A stretch of DNA of 64,000 nucleotides, taken from Dactylis glomerata. Lineage: Eukaryota > Streptophyta > Magnoliopsida > Poales > Poaceae. The DNA lies in assembly GCA_007115705.1 (NCBI GenBank), contig QXEO01000731.1:434001-498000 (forward strand), read 5' to 3'. Under the pieces are notes generated by a model. The model had not been told where the DNA came from. It saw nothing but the letters and a program-made list of their open reading frames with translations, and made no database searches. Below, piece after piece: positions 1-11,304 of the stretch (positions are counted from its first letter, which is position 1; the number at the start of each line of letters is the position of its first letter). The translations under genes were made by a program, and so were the position numbers.

Positions 1-400
1 GATGACCACGTCGTCGATGTAGACTTGGATGTTGCAGCCTATTTGACTTCCAAGGCGGTTTTGCATCATCCATTGATAAGTTGCTCCTGCGTTTTCGAGG
101 CCGAAGGGCATGACTTGATAGCAGAACACGCCATATGGTGTGATAAAAGCTGTTTTTTCTTCGTCTTCTTTCTTCAACTTGATTAGGTTGTAGCCAGAAT
201 ATGCATCTAAAAAGGAAAGCCTTGCGCACCCCACCATTGAGTCGATTATCTGATCAATGCGAGGTAACAGAAAGGGATCCTTGGGGCAGTGCTTGTTGAG
301 AGATGTGTAGTCGACACATACTCTTTGTACGTCGGTATTTTTCTTGGGGACGATAACTGGGTTAGATACCCAAGTTGATGCTTTGATTTCTCTGATGAAG
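1..400 (-). pseudogene. Reverse transcriptase fragment of the Tat-like element
   Basis: Reading the minus strand in shifting frames gives reverse transcriptase motifs in the expected order: VIVPKKNTDVQRVCVDYTSLN, then LSFLDAYSGYN, a TPYGVFCYQVMPFGLENAG block, and VYIDDVV at the very edge of the window. These are the N-terminal half of the Ty3/gypsy RT palm with the first catalytic Asp (in the LDAYSG region) and the YxDD box. No long open frame survives between this region and the protease (about 400-665), which holds several stops, so it is treated as decayed. The remaining RT, RNase H and integrase would lie beyond the left edge. Confidence 0.8.
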
Positions 401-665
401 CCTGCGCTTTCTAGCCCGTGCAGCTCGGATGCTATTGCTTTTCTCTTGGATTCAGCGAACCATTGCAGAGGTTGCTTGACTGCTTTGCCTTTGGATCCAC
501 ATTTAGTGCATGCTCGACGAGTTCCTGGGGAACTCCTGGCATGTCTGAAGGACACCAGGCAAAGATTTCCCAGCGCTCATGGAGGAACTCGACGAGTGCA
601 CTTTCCTATGCGGGGTCCAAGTTTACCGCTATTGAAGTAGTTTTGTTTGGGTCTGTAGGGTGAAC

Positions 666-1764
666 CTAGATTTTCTTGAAGTCTTGGGTTGCATCGAAAG
701 CCTGGTCTGGCAGGGATCGACTGACGTCGGGTAGCACATTGTGATCAGTTTCGCCCTTGAGTCTTGCGTATTCAGCTGTCATGCCGAAAGTTTGCGCCAT
801 CCTATTGAACTCTTTGTCGCAAGTATTGGATACTTCAAAACTGCCTTTAACTGTGATGGTCCCCTTGGGTCCTAGAATTTTGAGTGTTAAGTACGCGTAA
901 TGAGGGACTGCCATGAATTTTGCAAATGCTGGTCGTCCCAGGATTGCATGGTATTGTGAGGGCCAGTCCATTACTTCGAACTCCAACTTCTCTCTGTGGT
1001 AATTGCCACTGTCACTGAAGCAAACGTCGAGTTTTATTTTCCCTAGGGGTGGTTTGCGCTTCCTGGTACTATGCCATCGAAAGAACAGTCTGTCGGCTTC
1101 AAGTTTTCCAGCGATATGCTCATTGCCTTTAGAGTCCTTGCGTATATCAAATTTATGCCACTTCCTGCATCCATGAATACTCGTCCAATGTCGTACCCCC
1201 CCTATTTGTGCTTTCAACACCATTGGCGCGTGTCCTAGCATGGGCACTTTCCTTGGGTGATCTGCTCTAATGAACCTGACGGGCTGGTTGGACCACCCCA
1301 AGTATTCTGTAGTTGGTGGTGGTGATGATATTGCTAAGTTTACTTGTCTCGATATGCTCTTCTGCTCTTTTTTGGACGTTGGGACTGGCTGGATCATTGC
1401 AAATATGTATACTTTTGATGCTAAATGTCTTGCAAGACGTTGTACTTGATATCCTTGACTTGTGTTTGTGCCTCCTCGATGTTCTCCTTGGTTCAACTCC
1501 ATAGCATTTTGTAGCCTTAGGAATGTTCTACAGTCTTTCATTTGGTGATTGGAAACTCTTTTCCCATCTAAATATGCATAGTGGATACGGCAGGGTCCAT
1601 GGAGCATGTCTTCTGCCGACGGGCCGGAGTACTTTGGCTTTTTTTTCTCGACTATTTTTGTCTTGGAATTCCATGCTTCTGTAGCCTTCCTCGTCCCTTC
1701 TTTTGTATCCTGCGGCTATCTGATTTTGTCTTGTGCGGCTATCTTCATTGTGAGACCTGCGCCT
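666..1764 (-). pseudogene. Gag C-terminus and retropepsin-like protease of the Tat-like element
   Basis: An open frame runs 1607-666 (313 codons). It starts in the gag tail (GPCRIHYAYLDGKRVSNHQM) and ends after the protease domain (QYHAILGRPAFAKF). In the relative at 57173-60250 the protease active site reads FMDAGSGINLIYA. Here that motif appears only in the next frame, between about 1200 and 1050, flanked by a run of seven C (1196-1202) and another C-run indel site (about 1041-1050). The two indels compensate, so the frame stays open but the catalytic core is replaced by unrelated residues. The frame ends at 666-668 before RT. Confidence 0.75.
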
Positions 1765-3304
1765 AGATACGTCTCAAACGTATCTATAATTTTTGATATT
1801 CCATGCTTGTTTTTACACCATTTGCTTTGTGATTCGTTACACTTTGTGGCGTTTTTATGCGATTTCCGGAACTAACCTATTGACAAGATGCCACAGTGCC
1901 AGTTCCCTATTTTCTGCTATTTTTGTGTTTCAGAAAAGCTACACAGGAAATATTCTCGGAATTGGACGAAACAAGTTCCTGAAGTCTTATTTTTCCCAGA
2001 AGCTTCCAGAGATCCGAAGAGGCGAAGTAGAGGGGCCACAGGCCAGCCTCACACTAGGCCGGCGCGGCCCTGGCGGCGCCGCCTAGGTGTGAGGAGGCCT
2101 GGGGCCACTCCTGACGACGCCCCTTCGCCTATATAAAGCCTCGGGACGGAAAACCCTAGAGGAGTCGGCAATATTCCAGAAAGAGTTCCGTAGCTCCGCC
2201 GCCGCCGCCGCCGACGAATTTCAGGGGACGGAAGTCTCTATTCCGGCACCCTGCCGGGACGGGGAAGTGCCCCCAGAGCCATCTCCATCGGTCTCCATCA
2301 CCGTCTCCGCCATCTCCATCGACTTCACCGCCATCTCCATCAACCTTGCTGTCTCCTATGATGAGGAGGGAGTAGTTCATCCCCGGGGCTGAGGGCTCTA
2401 CCGATAGCTATGTGGTTCACCTCTCTCTCTCCCATGATGTGATCTTTATGTGATCGTGAGCTTTGTATCATGTTGAATAAGTAGATGTTACTCTTCTTCA
2501 TTATGTGTACTCTAGTGTGTTATTAAAGTAATCTATTCCTCCTGCCATGGTGTAATGGTGATAGTGCGTGCATCGTGGTGGTACTTGGTCTAGGCTAGGA
2601 TTGTGATCTTTTATGGATTATGAGAATAATTATCACTATGATAGTATTGAAGTGATCTATTCCTCCTTTCATGGTGTAATGTTGACAGTGTGTGCACCGC
2701 GTTAGTACTTGGTCTAAGTTGCAATAATATCTATCTTGAGTTGTGATTTGATTTGGATATCTCTATGAGTGGTGTTTGTCAAGTACTTGATGAACTTTGA
2801 GGAGTGCTTCGTAGCCCTACGCAATGATTAGTGTTATTCAATAGGAGAGTAATTCAGAGTACCATAGTGAAGAGAAGTTATCTATTGATTCAATTATGTT
2901 ATATTTGTTGGGAGTGTGTCCACTAGTGAAAGTATGATCCCTAGGCCTTGTTTCCAAGCTTTGCACACCGTTTACTCGTTGTTTTGTTACTTGTTTGCTT
3001 GCTGCCATTTTTATTCCAGATTGTATTTACTACTTATAATCATCTATACCACTTGTATTTCACTATCTCTTCGCCGAACTAGTGCACCTATACATCTGAC
3101 AAGTGTATTGGGTGTGTTGGGGACACAAGAGATTTTCTGTATCGTAATTGCAGGGTTGCTTGAGAGGGATAGCTTTGACCTCTTCCTCCATGAGTTCGAT
3201 AAACCTTGGGTGATCCACTTCAGGGAAACTTGCTGCTGCTCTACAAACCTCTGCACTTGGAGACCCAACACTGTCTACAAGAACAGAAGCGTGTGTAGAC
3301 ATCA
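1765..3304 (+). repeat. 5' LTR of the non-autonomous element
   Basis: About 1540 bp, nearly identical to 6881-8421 (roughly 2-3 % different by eye, plus a 6-bp and a triplet indel). It ends GACATCA directly before the internal domain. A promoter-like CCTATATAAAGCC lies at about 2128-2140, followed by a GCC-repeat leader, as expected for the start of retrotransposon transcription. Short open frames inside it are not treated as genes. Confidence 0.93.
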
Positions 3305-3314
3305 AGCTCTTTTC

Positions 3315-3333
3315 TGGCGCCGTTGCCGGGGAG
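3315..3333 (+). other. Primer binding site (tRNA priming site for minus-strand DNA synthesis)
   Basis: TGGCGCCGTTGCCGGGGAG lies 10 bp after the 5' LTR. The identical 19-mer lies at the same place after the LTR at 47678-49074, which links the two elements. The matching tRNA was not verified. Confidence 0.85.
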
Positions 3334-3444
3334 GTAAGGTAAAAGGTACTCGCATCCTCCTGTGTGAGTACTCGGAGTTATTTCCTTTAGATTTTGCAAT
3401 TACATCTTTTTGTTTCTTGTTTTTATTTTCACTAGTTAGGCTTA

Positions 3445-4260
3445 ATGGAAAACAAAGAGTTCTGTAGTCTTTTTCCTGATTTTAGATATGAAGTGTTTGA
3501 AGAGAAAATTGAAAAACCTTTGGAGCTTAATTTGCATGCTAATAGTGATGTTAGTATGATTGCTTTGAACACTGGTATTGCTAATGCTATAGAAAAGTCT
3601 AAGCTTGGGGAAGCTGGTTTTGTTAAGCATGATATTTTTAGTTCCCCAGCTTTAGTGGAGAAAGTTTGCTCTGATGATATTTTATCTCCCATATGTGATG
3701 TTCCTTCTTATGATGATATGTTTGAAGAATATGCTTTGTGAAATAGTTGTTCTTTAGCTTGTGATGATACTAAACCTCTAGTTTATGATGGTTATGATGA
3801 TGGGTATAATATTTTCAGTTCACCTACTATTGAGGAGAAAATTAGTTATGATTACAATATGCCTCCTGTTTTTGATGATTATGGTGATGAGAATAATTAT
3901 TCTGTTAAATCTGCTCCTACTACTATTGTTCCTGTGGTGAGTATTAATCTTTTATGCATGTGGCTCATGATAGGGATGTTTTATGTGATAGTTATATTGT
4001 TAGTTCTATTCATGATGCTACTGAAAGTTATTATGAGAGAGGGAAACATGGTTTGATGGATCTCAACAATATTAAGTTTCCCCTCTTTATGTTGAAAATC
4101 TTGAAGTGGCACTTGTTTTATCTATCCATGCTTGCTACTATGTGCCTCATTGATTTATTTTCTTACAAGATTCCTATGCATAGGAAGTGGTTCAGATATA
4201 AATGTCTTTCACATTTGCTTTTTGATGCTCTCTATTGCTTCAAGTTCTTATATGGCGCCT
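3445..4260 (+). pseudogene. Decayed internal ORF of the non-autonomous element
   Basis: One ancestral frame can be followed. It starts at ATG 3445 (MENKEFCSLFPDF), continues 98 codons to a TGA at 3739-3741, resumes in the same frame, then shifts at about 3945 into the frame that reads MHVAHDRDVLCDSYIV and ends near 4260. The product is acidic with repeated Asp/Tyr-rich stretches (DDYGDEN, YDGYDDGYN), followed by a basic segment with MHRKWFR. No protease or polymerase motif is present. I do not recognise a biochemical function. Confidence 0.6.
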
Positions 4261-6880
4261 TTGCCCCAAGCTCTTATATGGCGCCCACATGAGCATCTTT
4301 GCAAATTACTGCGCCTAGCTCAAAGGCGTTAAAGGAAAGCACTCTTGGGAGATAACCCAATGTTTTATTTCCAGTACTTTTTCTTTTATTTGAGTCTTGG
4401 AAGTTATTACTACTGTAATAACCGCTCCTTATCCTTTTTATTTCGTTTATGCGCCAAGAGAAGCCTCTAATTTGAGTAAAGTAAGATTTGGGGATGTTGC
4501 TGTCCTGAAATAGTTTTCGGTGCTGCACCGTAAAAATTCGTGAAAATTCTCTGTATATCTTTTGGACCTGTGATTTCTTGTGCATGTGCCCCAGGTTATA
4601 TCCAAACTTTCATTAGTTGAACACTTTTTGATTTGAGCAACAGAAAACCCCTCAAAAATTCGACCTTTGTCAGCTGTTCTGTTTTGACAGATTTCTGCCA
4701 ATATTTGTGTTTGCCACTTTATCGCTTTCTTTTTGAGTTCTTTTGATCACAGAACTTTTGGGGAAGTTGCTACAGTAGTATATACTTTATATGTGGTGGT
4801 TTTGGGTTGAAACCTGAAGCAAAAAGGGTTGATTCAATGATATGCTACACTAATGTTGCTAATAGAATTGTGTTAATTTTGTATGAAGGAAGTTTTCAAG
4901 TGTAGGGATTGGAGAATGATGAGATGAGATGAAGAATGGACAAAAGCTCAAGATTGGGGATTCCCATGCATCACCCCAAGAAATATCCAAGAAGTACAAG
5001 CGTCAAAGCTTGGGGATGCCCCCGAGGCACCCCCTTCTTCATCGGCAAAAATCAGGTCACCTTTCAAGACACTATATTTTTATTGCTTCATGCACTATGT
5101 GTTTTTCTTGGAGTGTCAGTTGTTTTTGTTTTTAGTTTTCTTTTGTTTTGTTTGCTGCAATAAATGGTTAGATCACATCAAATTTCTTTTGGAGAAGTTG
5201 CCTTGCTTTTCATTTGCCAAGAACGCTCTAGTTTTCACTCTTATCAAAAATCGAGTGTTCTTCTTTTTCTGCTACTGCTTTTGGTTTTCGTTTTCGCCTT
5301 GATTTGCATTCAAATCTTCTTATATTTATTCATCAAGGTGTATTTTTACCTCTGGACCATGTTGGTTTTCCTCAAAATAGTTGGATTAAAAAAGGTTTGA
5401 ATGGTGTTGGAAAAGAGAAAAAGCTTTATGCAAAAAAGTGGTATAAAAAGGAGCTTGTTTAGACTGCGGCCTAGGCTTTTGCATGCCATGCTTGATTGCG
5501 TTTTGATAGTATGCTTAGTGATTTTTTCTGTAGCATGACTTGTCTCAAATGACTGAGATTGCTTAATGAGCCTTTGAAAAAAATCATGCGTTGTTTTTAT
5601 TATATGGAAGCATTTATTTGGTTTTCTCCTTTGATGCTTTATTTGGGTTGACTTGGCACATGCTTACACCATGTTGACTACAAAATAAGTCGCCTATAGC
5701 CTCTATGATCATTTAGTTTTTGACTTTTGATGCCATCTTATGCTTCTTTTAATGTTGCTTTGTCGCTTTGCATGATTATGGCCGTTATTGCTCTCTTAGT
5801 TGGTCGCTCCCAGTCTTTTTGCTAGCCCTCACTTTGTACTGAGTATGAGCTCTACTCGTGCATCCAACTCCTAAAAACCAAGTTTGCCATTGTGTCCACT
5901 AAAAATTCCTATGCATGGTATTTGTAAGCCATTCCAAGTAAATTTGCATGTGCTAGCTTTGAAAAAACCTTCAAAACACTTCTCGTTTTGTGACACTGCT
6001 TTCAGCTCATGGGGACGTAGTGGTCGGATTTGCTATCTTCCATATTATCTTATTCCAAAAAGACGAAAAGGAAAAAAGAAAAGAAAAAAGGCACTCCTCC
6101 ATGGAATGTGAATGTTGGTGGGCACCCGATGGAATCGGTTAGCCATGGTTTGAGAAAGGAAAAAAGGTGGGGAGGAGTGCCAAGCTTTATAAAAGAGCAC
6201 AAAAGTGCTAATCTCTCTCTCAAAAACTTGCTTCATTTTTGTATGGAAGATAGTAAGAACCCCATTGCCAATCGTTGACAAAGACAACCACCTCTCAAAA
6301 CCAATTTTTATCTCTCAGTTTTACAAATGAAAAGCTCTAGCACATGTTTAATCACTGCTTCCCTCTGCGAAGGGCCTTTCTTTTAGTTTTATGTTGAGTC
6401 TCCACCTTCTATCTTTATGCACCATAAGAGAGCAAAGTTGTCATTCTTAGTATAATGTGCATTGTCCCAAAGTTTATCATTGATTGACTCATGATTATGG
6501 TTTCACTTGTTCTCAAATTATTTGTATCTAGTCGCCCTCTTAAACTTGAAGGTGTCCTATGCATTTATGTTTTGCTCTCTATGAAGGACAAGCTGAAAAC
6601 CATTTGTATGTTTTTCCTTATGATTTGAACACACGTTTGACTTTCATTGTTTCATTTTCATGATCTTTTGTTTGTGTTCATTTGCATGTTTACAACATGG
6701 TTGCTAAGTTCTTATTGTCAAGATTATATCTTCATGCCCATGTTTTAAGTTCTTATGATCCCAGCTCACAAATGCTTACATATATGATCAAGATTGTGTA
6801 CGTGCATGTCACCTCAAAAATTATTCTTTTGTTATCACTTACCTACTCGAGGACGAGCAGGAGTTAAGCTTGGGGATGCT
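4261..6880 (+). other. Non-coding internal domain of the non-autonomous element
   Basis: No convincing coding region. The T-rich sequence contains an AAGCTTGGGGATGCCCCCGAGGCACCCCC motif near 5010. From about 5480 it is closely related to 62780-63950 in the element at the right of the window. Shared blocks include TACTGAGTATGAGCTCTACTC and GGGCACCCGATGGAATCGGTT followed by a GGAGGAGTGCC/TTTATAAAAGAGCAC segment. Conservation of this non-coding block between elements suggests a cis role (packaging, priming or transcription), but that is inference. Confidence 0.7.
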
Positions 6881-8421
6881 TGATACGTCTCAAACGTATC
6901 TATAATTTTTGATGCTCCATGCTTGTTTTTACACCATTTGCCTTGTGTTTCGTTACACTTCGTGGCGTTTTTATGCGATTTCCGGAACTAACCTATTGAC
7001 AAGATGCCACAGTGCCAGTTCCCTATTTTCTGCTGTTTTTGTGTTTCAGAAAAGCTACACAGGAAATATTCTCGGAAATGAACGAAACAAGTTCCTGAAG
7101 TCTTATTTTTCCCGGAAGCTTCCAGAGATCCGAAGAGGCGAAGTAGAGGGGCCACAGGCCAGCCTCACACTAGGCCGGCGCGGCCCAGGCCCTGGCCGCA
7201 CCGCCTAGGTGTGAGGAGGCCTGAGGCCACTCCTGACGATGCCCCTTCGCCTATATAAAGCCTCGGAACGGAAAACCCTAGAGGAGTCGGCAATTTTCCA
7301 GAAAGAGTTCCGTAGCTCCGCCGCCGCCGCCGATGAATTTCGGGGGACAGAAGTCTCTGTTCCGGCACCCTGCCGGGACGGGGAAGTGCCCCCGAAGCCA
7401 TCTCCATCGGTCTCCATCGCCGTCTCCGCCGTCTCCATCAACCTCACCGCCATCTCCATCAACCTTGCTGTCTCCTATGATGAGGAGGGAGTAGTTCATC
7501 CCCAGGGCTGAGGGCTCTACCGATAGCTATGTGGTTCACCTCTCTCTCCCATGATGTGATCTTTATGTGATCGTGAGCTTTGTATCATGTTGAATAAGTA
7601 GATGTTACTCTTCTTCATTATGTGTACTCTAGTGTGTTATTAAAGTAATCTATTCCTCCTGCCATGGTGTAACGGTGACAGTGCGTGCATCGTGGTGGTA
7701 CTTGGTCTAGGCTATGATTGTGATCTTTTATGGATTATGAGAATAATTATCACTATGATAGTATTGAAGTGATCTATTCCTCCTTTCATGGTGTAATGTT
7801 GACAGTGTATGCACCGTGTTAGTACTTGGTCTAAGTTGCAATAATATCTATCTTGAGTTGTGATTTGATTTGGATATCTCTATGAGTGGTGTTTGTCAAG
7901 TACTTGCTGAACTTTGAGGAGTGCTTCATAGCCCTACGCAATGATTAGTGTTATTCAATAGGAGAGTAATTCAGAGTACCATTGTGAAAAGAAGTTATCT
8001 ATTGATTCAATTATGTTATATTTGTTGGGAGTGTGTCCACTAGTGAAAGTATGATCCCTAGGCCTTGTTTCCAAGCTTTGCACACCGTTTACTCTCTGTT
8101 TTGTTACTTGTTTGCTTGCTGCCATTTTTATTCTAGATTATATTTACTACTTATAATCATCTATACCACTTGTATTTCACTATCTCTTCGCCGAACTAGT
8201 ACACCTATACATCTGACAAGTGTATTGGGTGTGTTGGGGACACAAGAGACTTTCTGTATCGTAATTGCAGGGTTGCTTGAGAGGGATAGCTTTGACCTCT
8301 TCCTCCCTGAGTTCGATAAACCTTGGGTGATCCACTTAAGGGAAACTTGCTGCTGCTCTACAAACCTCTGCACTTGGAGGCCCAACACTGTCTACAAGAA
8401 CAGAAGCGTGTGTAGACATCA
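6881..8421 (+). repeat. 3' LTR of the non-autonomous element
   Basis: About 1541 bp, starting TGATACGTCTCAAACGTATC and ending GTGTAGACATCA, followed by the target duplication CGCCT. A CCTATATAAAGCC promoter-like motif lies at about 7250-7262, matching the one in the 5' LTR. Confidence 0.93.
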
Positions 8422-8429
8422 CGCCTTTG

Positions 8430-9912
8430 CCTGCTTGCTCTGTCGACTTCTGGTGAACGTGCTGTCTCTGGGAGGTGGAAGCCGGGGCAGCTTGGCAGCA
8501 GGCGGCGCTGGATGCGCGCACCGACATCGCACTCATCCGCGAGTACAAGCAGTGGCTGGCGGAGAAGGCCACCTGCCGCATCAAGAAGGAGATCTTCGAT
8601 CTCGACGATGGTAGACCGCCGCCGTTGTCGCCCTCCACCGCGCCCATAGGCCCCGGTGAGTTCTTCCCGTGCCCAAATTTTGGTTAAAATCGGATGTAGG
8701 AGGGTTAGATTTCCCTCGGGTAGGCTAGTATCATGGAAATATGTAAAAAGTTGTATGAAATCATTCAAACCAGTATGATGTCTGAGATGACAATTCTTTC
8801 AATTTTTTGCTCGAAGCTTATTTTCATATTTACAGTTCTATTTACGGGGACTGATCTGCGCTGCGTCGCTTGCAGACTGTATTCACAAAAACGGTCCCTT
8901 GTAATCGGTTTTTATGGGTCGGGAGTTTACTGGTTCGATTAGAGATGCTCTAAGCATGGTAAAAAAATAGTTTTTTTGGCGTTGGGGGAAATATGAGAGA
9001 GCTCTTGGGGATGCTCTAGGTGTGTGTTTGAAGGGTGTGTCCTTGGTAGCTGAGTCTGAGAAAGAAACTGACAGAGGTGGCTGGTGTGTCTCCATGGTGG
9101 GTAGGCGGTGAGATCGGTCGCCGTCCTTCGAGGACTAGGAGGGGCCAGAGGAGGAGGTGGCGGAGGCGGATGCGACGCAATGGGTCCTTGGCCCGGAGGA
9201 CTGCATCGCCGAGGACGATGAGGCCGAGCGGCGTGCCTTTGAGCTCGCGTGCCGTCTCTCGGAGCTGGAGGCTGAGGCGGCTCGGCAGCGGACGACACTG
9301 GATGCGCGCTCCGACGTCGCCCTCGTCCGCGAGTACGAGCAGTGGCAGGCAGAGCAGGCCACTTGCCGCATCAAAGAGATCTTCAATCTCGACAACGAGT
9401 AGACCGCCGCCGTTGTGGCCTTCCGCCGCGCCCATAGGCCCCGGTGAGTTCTTCCCAGGCCAAATTTTGGTCAAAATCGGATGCAGGAGGGTTTGATATC
9501 ACTCAGGTAGGCTAGTATCATGGAAATATGTATATTTTTTGTAAAATGTTGTGTGAAATCGTTCGAACTAGTATGATGGCTGAGATGACAATCCTTTCAA
9601 TCTTTTGCGCAGAGTTTTTTTCATATTTACAATTCCATTTATGAGGACTGATCTATGCCACGCCGCTCGCAGACTCTATTCACAAAAACAGTGCCATGTA
9701 ATCGGTTTTTATAGGTCAGGATTTTACGGGTTCGATTAGAGATGCTCTAAGCATGTAAAAAAACAGTTTTTTTTGCGCTCGGTAAATATGAGAGGGCTCT
9801 TAGGATGCTCTAGGTGTGTGTTTGTAGGGTGCGTCCTTGGTATCCGAGTCTGAGAAAGAAAGTGACAGGTGGCTGGTGTGTCTCCATGGTTGGTAGGCGG
9901 ATTGAAAGTTAA
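8430..9912 (+). repeat. Tandem duplication (period about 790 bp) of a transposon-like unit
   Basis: Two diverged copies lie head to tail: about 8455-9120 and 9250-9912. Aligned landmarks are CTGGATGCGCGC (8508 and 9299), CCCATAGGCCCCGGTGAGTTCTTCCC (8643 and 9431), a TTCGATTAGAGATGCTCTAAGCATG block (about 8934 and 9731), and TGGCTGGTGTGTCTCCATGG near 9080 and 9870. Each unit holds the end of a small acidic ORF, then about 300 bp of AT-rich sequence. GAGCATCTCTAATCGAACC (reverse complement) resembles a PIF/Harbinger-type terminus, so the unit may be a derivative of such an element. This is inference. Confidence 0.7.
9157..9402 (+). CDS. Small acidic transposon-like ORF (copy 2 of the tandem pair)
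   Basis: An 81-codon frame beginning MAEADATQWVLGPED and ending KEIFNLDNE. It is rich in Glu, Ala and Arg, with a predicted helical ERRAFELACRLSELEAEA stretch. The first copy (about 8475-8616, broken at its 5' end) encodes the same TLDAR-D-AL-REY-QW--E-ATCRIK-EIF-LD core. A decayed minus-strand ORF at about 27080-27301 has a similar DDDEALRVAMAQSKLEQ pattern. I know no function; it looks like accessory coding sequence carried by DNA transposons rather than a host gene. Confidence 0.3.
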   Translation: MAEADATQWVLGPEDCIAEDDEAERRAFELACRLSELEAEAARQRTTLDARSDVALVREYEQWQAEQATCRIKEIFNLDNE

Positions 9913-10187
9913 GGGCATCTCCAGCGGGTTGACGTATCCGGCTAACGCAAATGGTCCGTCCTGGTCCGTTTGCGTCGAGGTCTGGACAGAAAATGGGTCG
10001 CGGTCCGGCCCGCCTGGCAGGTGCGCGCAGTGGGCAGACGCATCATGTCCGCGCTATTTTTTTAAATTGTTTCAAATTTAAATGCGAATGAAAATAGGCG
10101 CGAATTGAAATAAACTTGCATTGATTTAAACAAAATTTACAATGCAAATTTTTTTAAAAAAAAAACTAAAAATTACGCTGCCTCCAT

Positions 10188-11304
10188 CTACTCCTCCTCG
10201 TCGTCGGAGACGAGGTCGACGACGACCTCTTGCTGGGGCTGCGGCGGCGGGTTGATGACCACCCCCTGCGGGTGGTCACGACGATGTTGGCGGTGCGAAA
10301 CATCGGGCGGCGGCGGCACCTCCTGCCCCTCGTACGCCGCTAGGAGTGGCACGTGCGGCGATAGTGGTGGAGGAGGTGGCAGCGACTGCCATGTGTTGCG
10401 CCACCATGCCCGTGAGCGTGAGGGCCTACTGGAGGTCGGGGAAGCGCGCGTCCTCGTCTGCCTTGGACGCCTCCAAGACCAGTTGGAGGAGGGACTCCTT
10501 GTCGTAGCTGCCGGCCACGACAGCCTGGTATTCCGGGGGTAGATCCCCGGCGCCCGATGGCGGGGCGGCGTCCTCCATGGCCATGTCGATCTTCTCCTCG
10601 ACGACGTGGTAGTCCTCGTCTTCCTCGTCAAGGGGGGAACTCGGCAACGTCGTAGCACTCCCACGGCTGGAAGTCGTCATGGCGGGTGGTGCGGCGACGC
10701 GCGGTGTGCTCCCACGCGAGGAAATCGTACCAGAACTGGCGATTCCGGTACTTGTGGTCGAGCCGCAGCGCCTCGGGGAGGTTCCGGATGCGGCGCCGTA
10801 TCTCCGCATCCAGCTTCGGCCCCGCCGGTGGCGGCGGCGGAACCGGCACCCTGGCACGGTTGAGGTGCCAGCCGTGGGGGAGTCAGACGTCGTGGTGGTC
10901 GACGCTCTGGTTGGCCGCCCAGAGCGCCTCGCACTCCTCAAGCGGCACGTAGCACCGATCGCGCTGCCGCGGGGGAGAGGGAGACGCGTCGACGGGCCTC
11001 CCCCGCCCCACTTAATCCTCCGGCCGCGACGCAGGAGGCAGCTGGCGCAGGAACGCCGGAGGTGGGCGAGCCATCGATGGTGGCTATGCTGCTCCGTCGC
11101 GTGCCACGGCTCGACGATGCCTCGTGGTCGTTTTTCGTCTTCTTCAGCCATGACAACATCTTCATGGAGCTGGCTCTCTGGGAGATGGTTGCGGATGGGT
11201 GTAACGCAAGCGGCGTCCGCGCAAGCCAGCTTATAAAGCACTGGGCGGTCACCGCCCACGCAGGGCCTAGAGGCTTCGCCATCAATATCGGCGCAGAAGC
11301 TCAT
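10188..11304 (-). pseudogene. Unrecognised ORF(s) carried by the Harbinger-like element
   Basis: Overlapping minus-strand frames occur: 11304-10426 (292 codons) and 10849-10628 (73 codons). The most protein-like stretches are AEIRRRIRNLPEALRLDHKYRNRQFWYDFLAWEH-TARRR in the 10849-10628 frame and DLPPEYQAVVAGSYDKESLL followed by QLVLEASKADEDARFPDLQ in the other. The switch between frames implies at least one frameshift in an originally single ORF. The rest is low-complexity Arg/Ser or Pro/Gly translated from GC-rich DNA. No transposase catalytic motif is visible and I assign no function. Confidence 0.35.

Larger units (their letters stand above)
1..1764 (-). mobile_element. Tat-like Ty3/gypsy retrotransposon fragment, cut by the left window edge
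   Basis: Minus-strand gag-protease-reverse transcriptase sequence. Gene order on the minus strand is end of gag (about 1764-1500), aspartic protease (about 1250-780), then reverse transcriptase running off the window at base 1. It is clearly homologous to the gag-protease of the Tat-like element at 51544-60572: both share GPCxIH and MKDCxTFL motifs and a MDWPSQYHAILGRPAF block. It is interrupted at 1764/1765 by a complete LTR element. The gag side may resume for a few tens of bases after 8421, but the following sequence soon matches another repeat. Lineage assignment to Tat is an inference from similarity to the better preserved copy. Confidence 0.8.
1765..8421 (+). mobile_element. Complete non-autonomous Ty3/gypsy (Athila-like) LTR retrotransposon
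   Basis: A 6657-bp element bounded by direct LTRs (1765-3304 and 6881-8421) and by a perfect 5-bp target duplication, CGCCT at 1760-1764 and 8422-8426. The primer binding site TGGCGCCGTTGCCGGGGAG lies at 3315-3333 and a purine-rich tract (GGACGAGCAGGAG, then AGCTTGGGGATGCT) precedes the 3' LTR. The internal domain is only about 3.6 kb. It has one decayed ORF and no protease, RT or integrase, so mobilisation would need proteins from a relative. Termini and primer site match the element at 47678, whose gag-protease I place in the Athila lineage; that placement is inference. Base 1 of the 5' LTR is A where T is expected. Confidence 0.93.

Noticed and set aside
1313..2136. Several plus-strand frames of 60-97 codons
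   Set aside because: They lie antisense to gag-protease or inside an LTR and have no protein-like composition.
2916..3467. 183-codon plus-strand frame (repeated at 8033-8614)
   Set aside because: It spans the LTR end in both LTR copies and is fortuitously open; no conserved domain and it differs only by LTR divergence.
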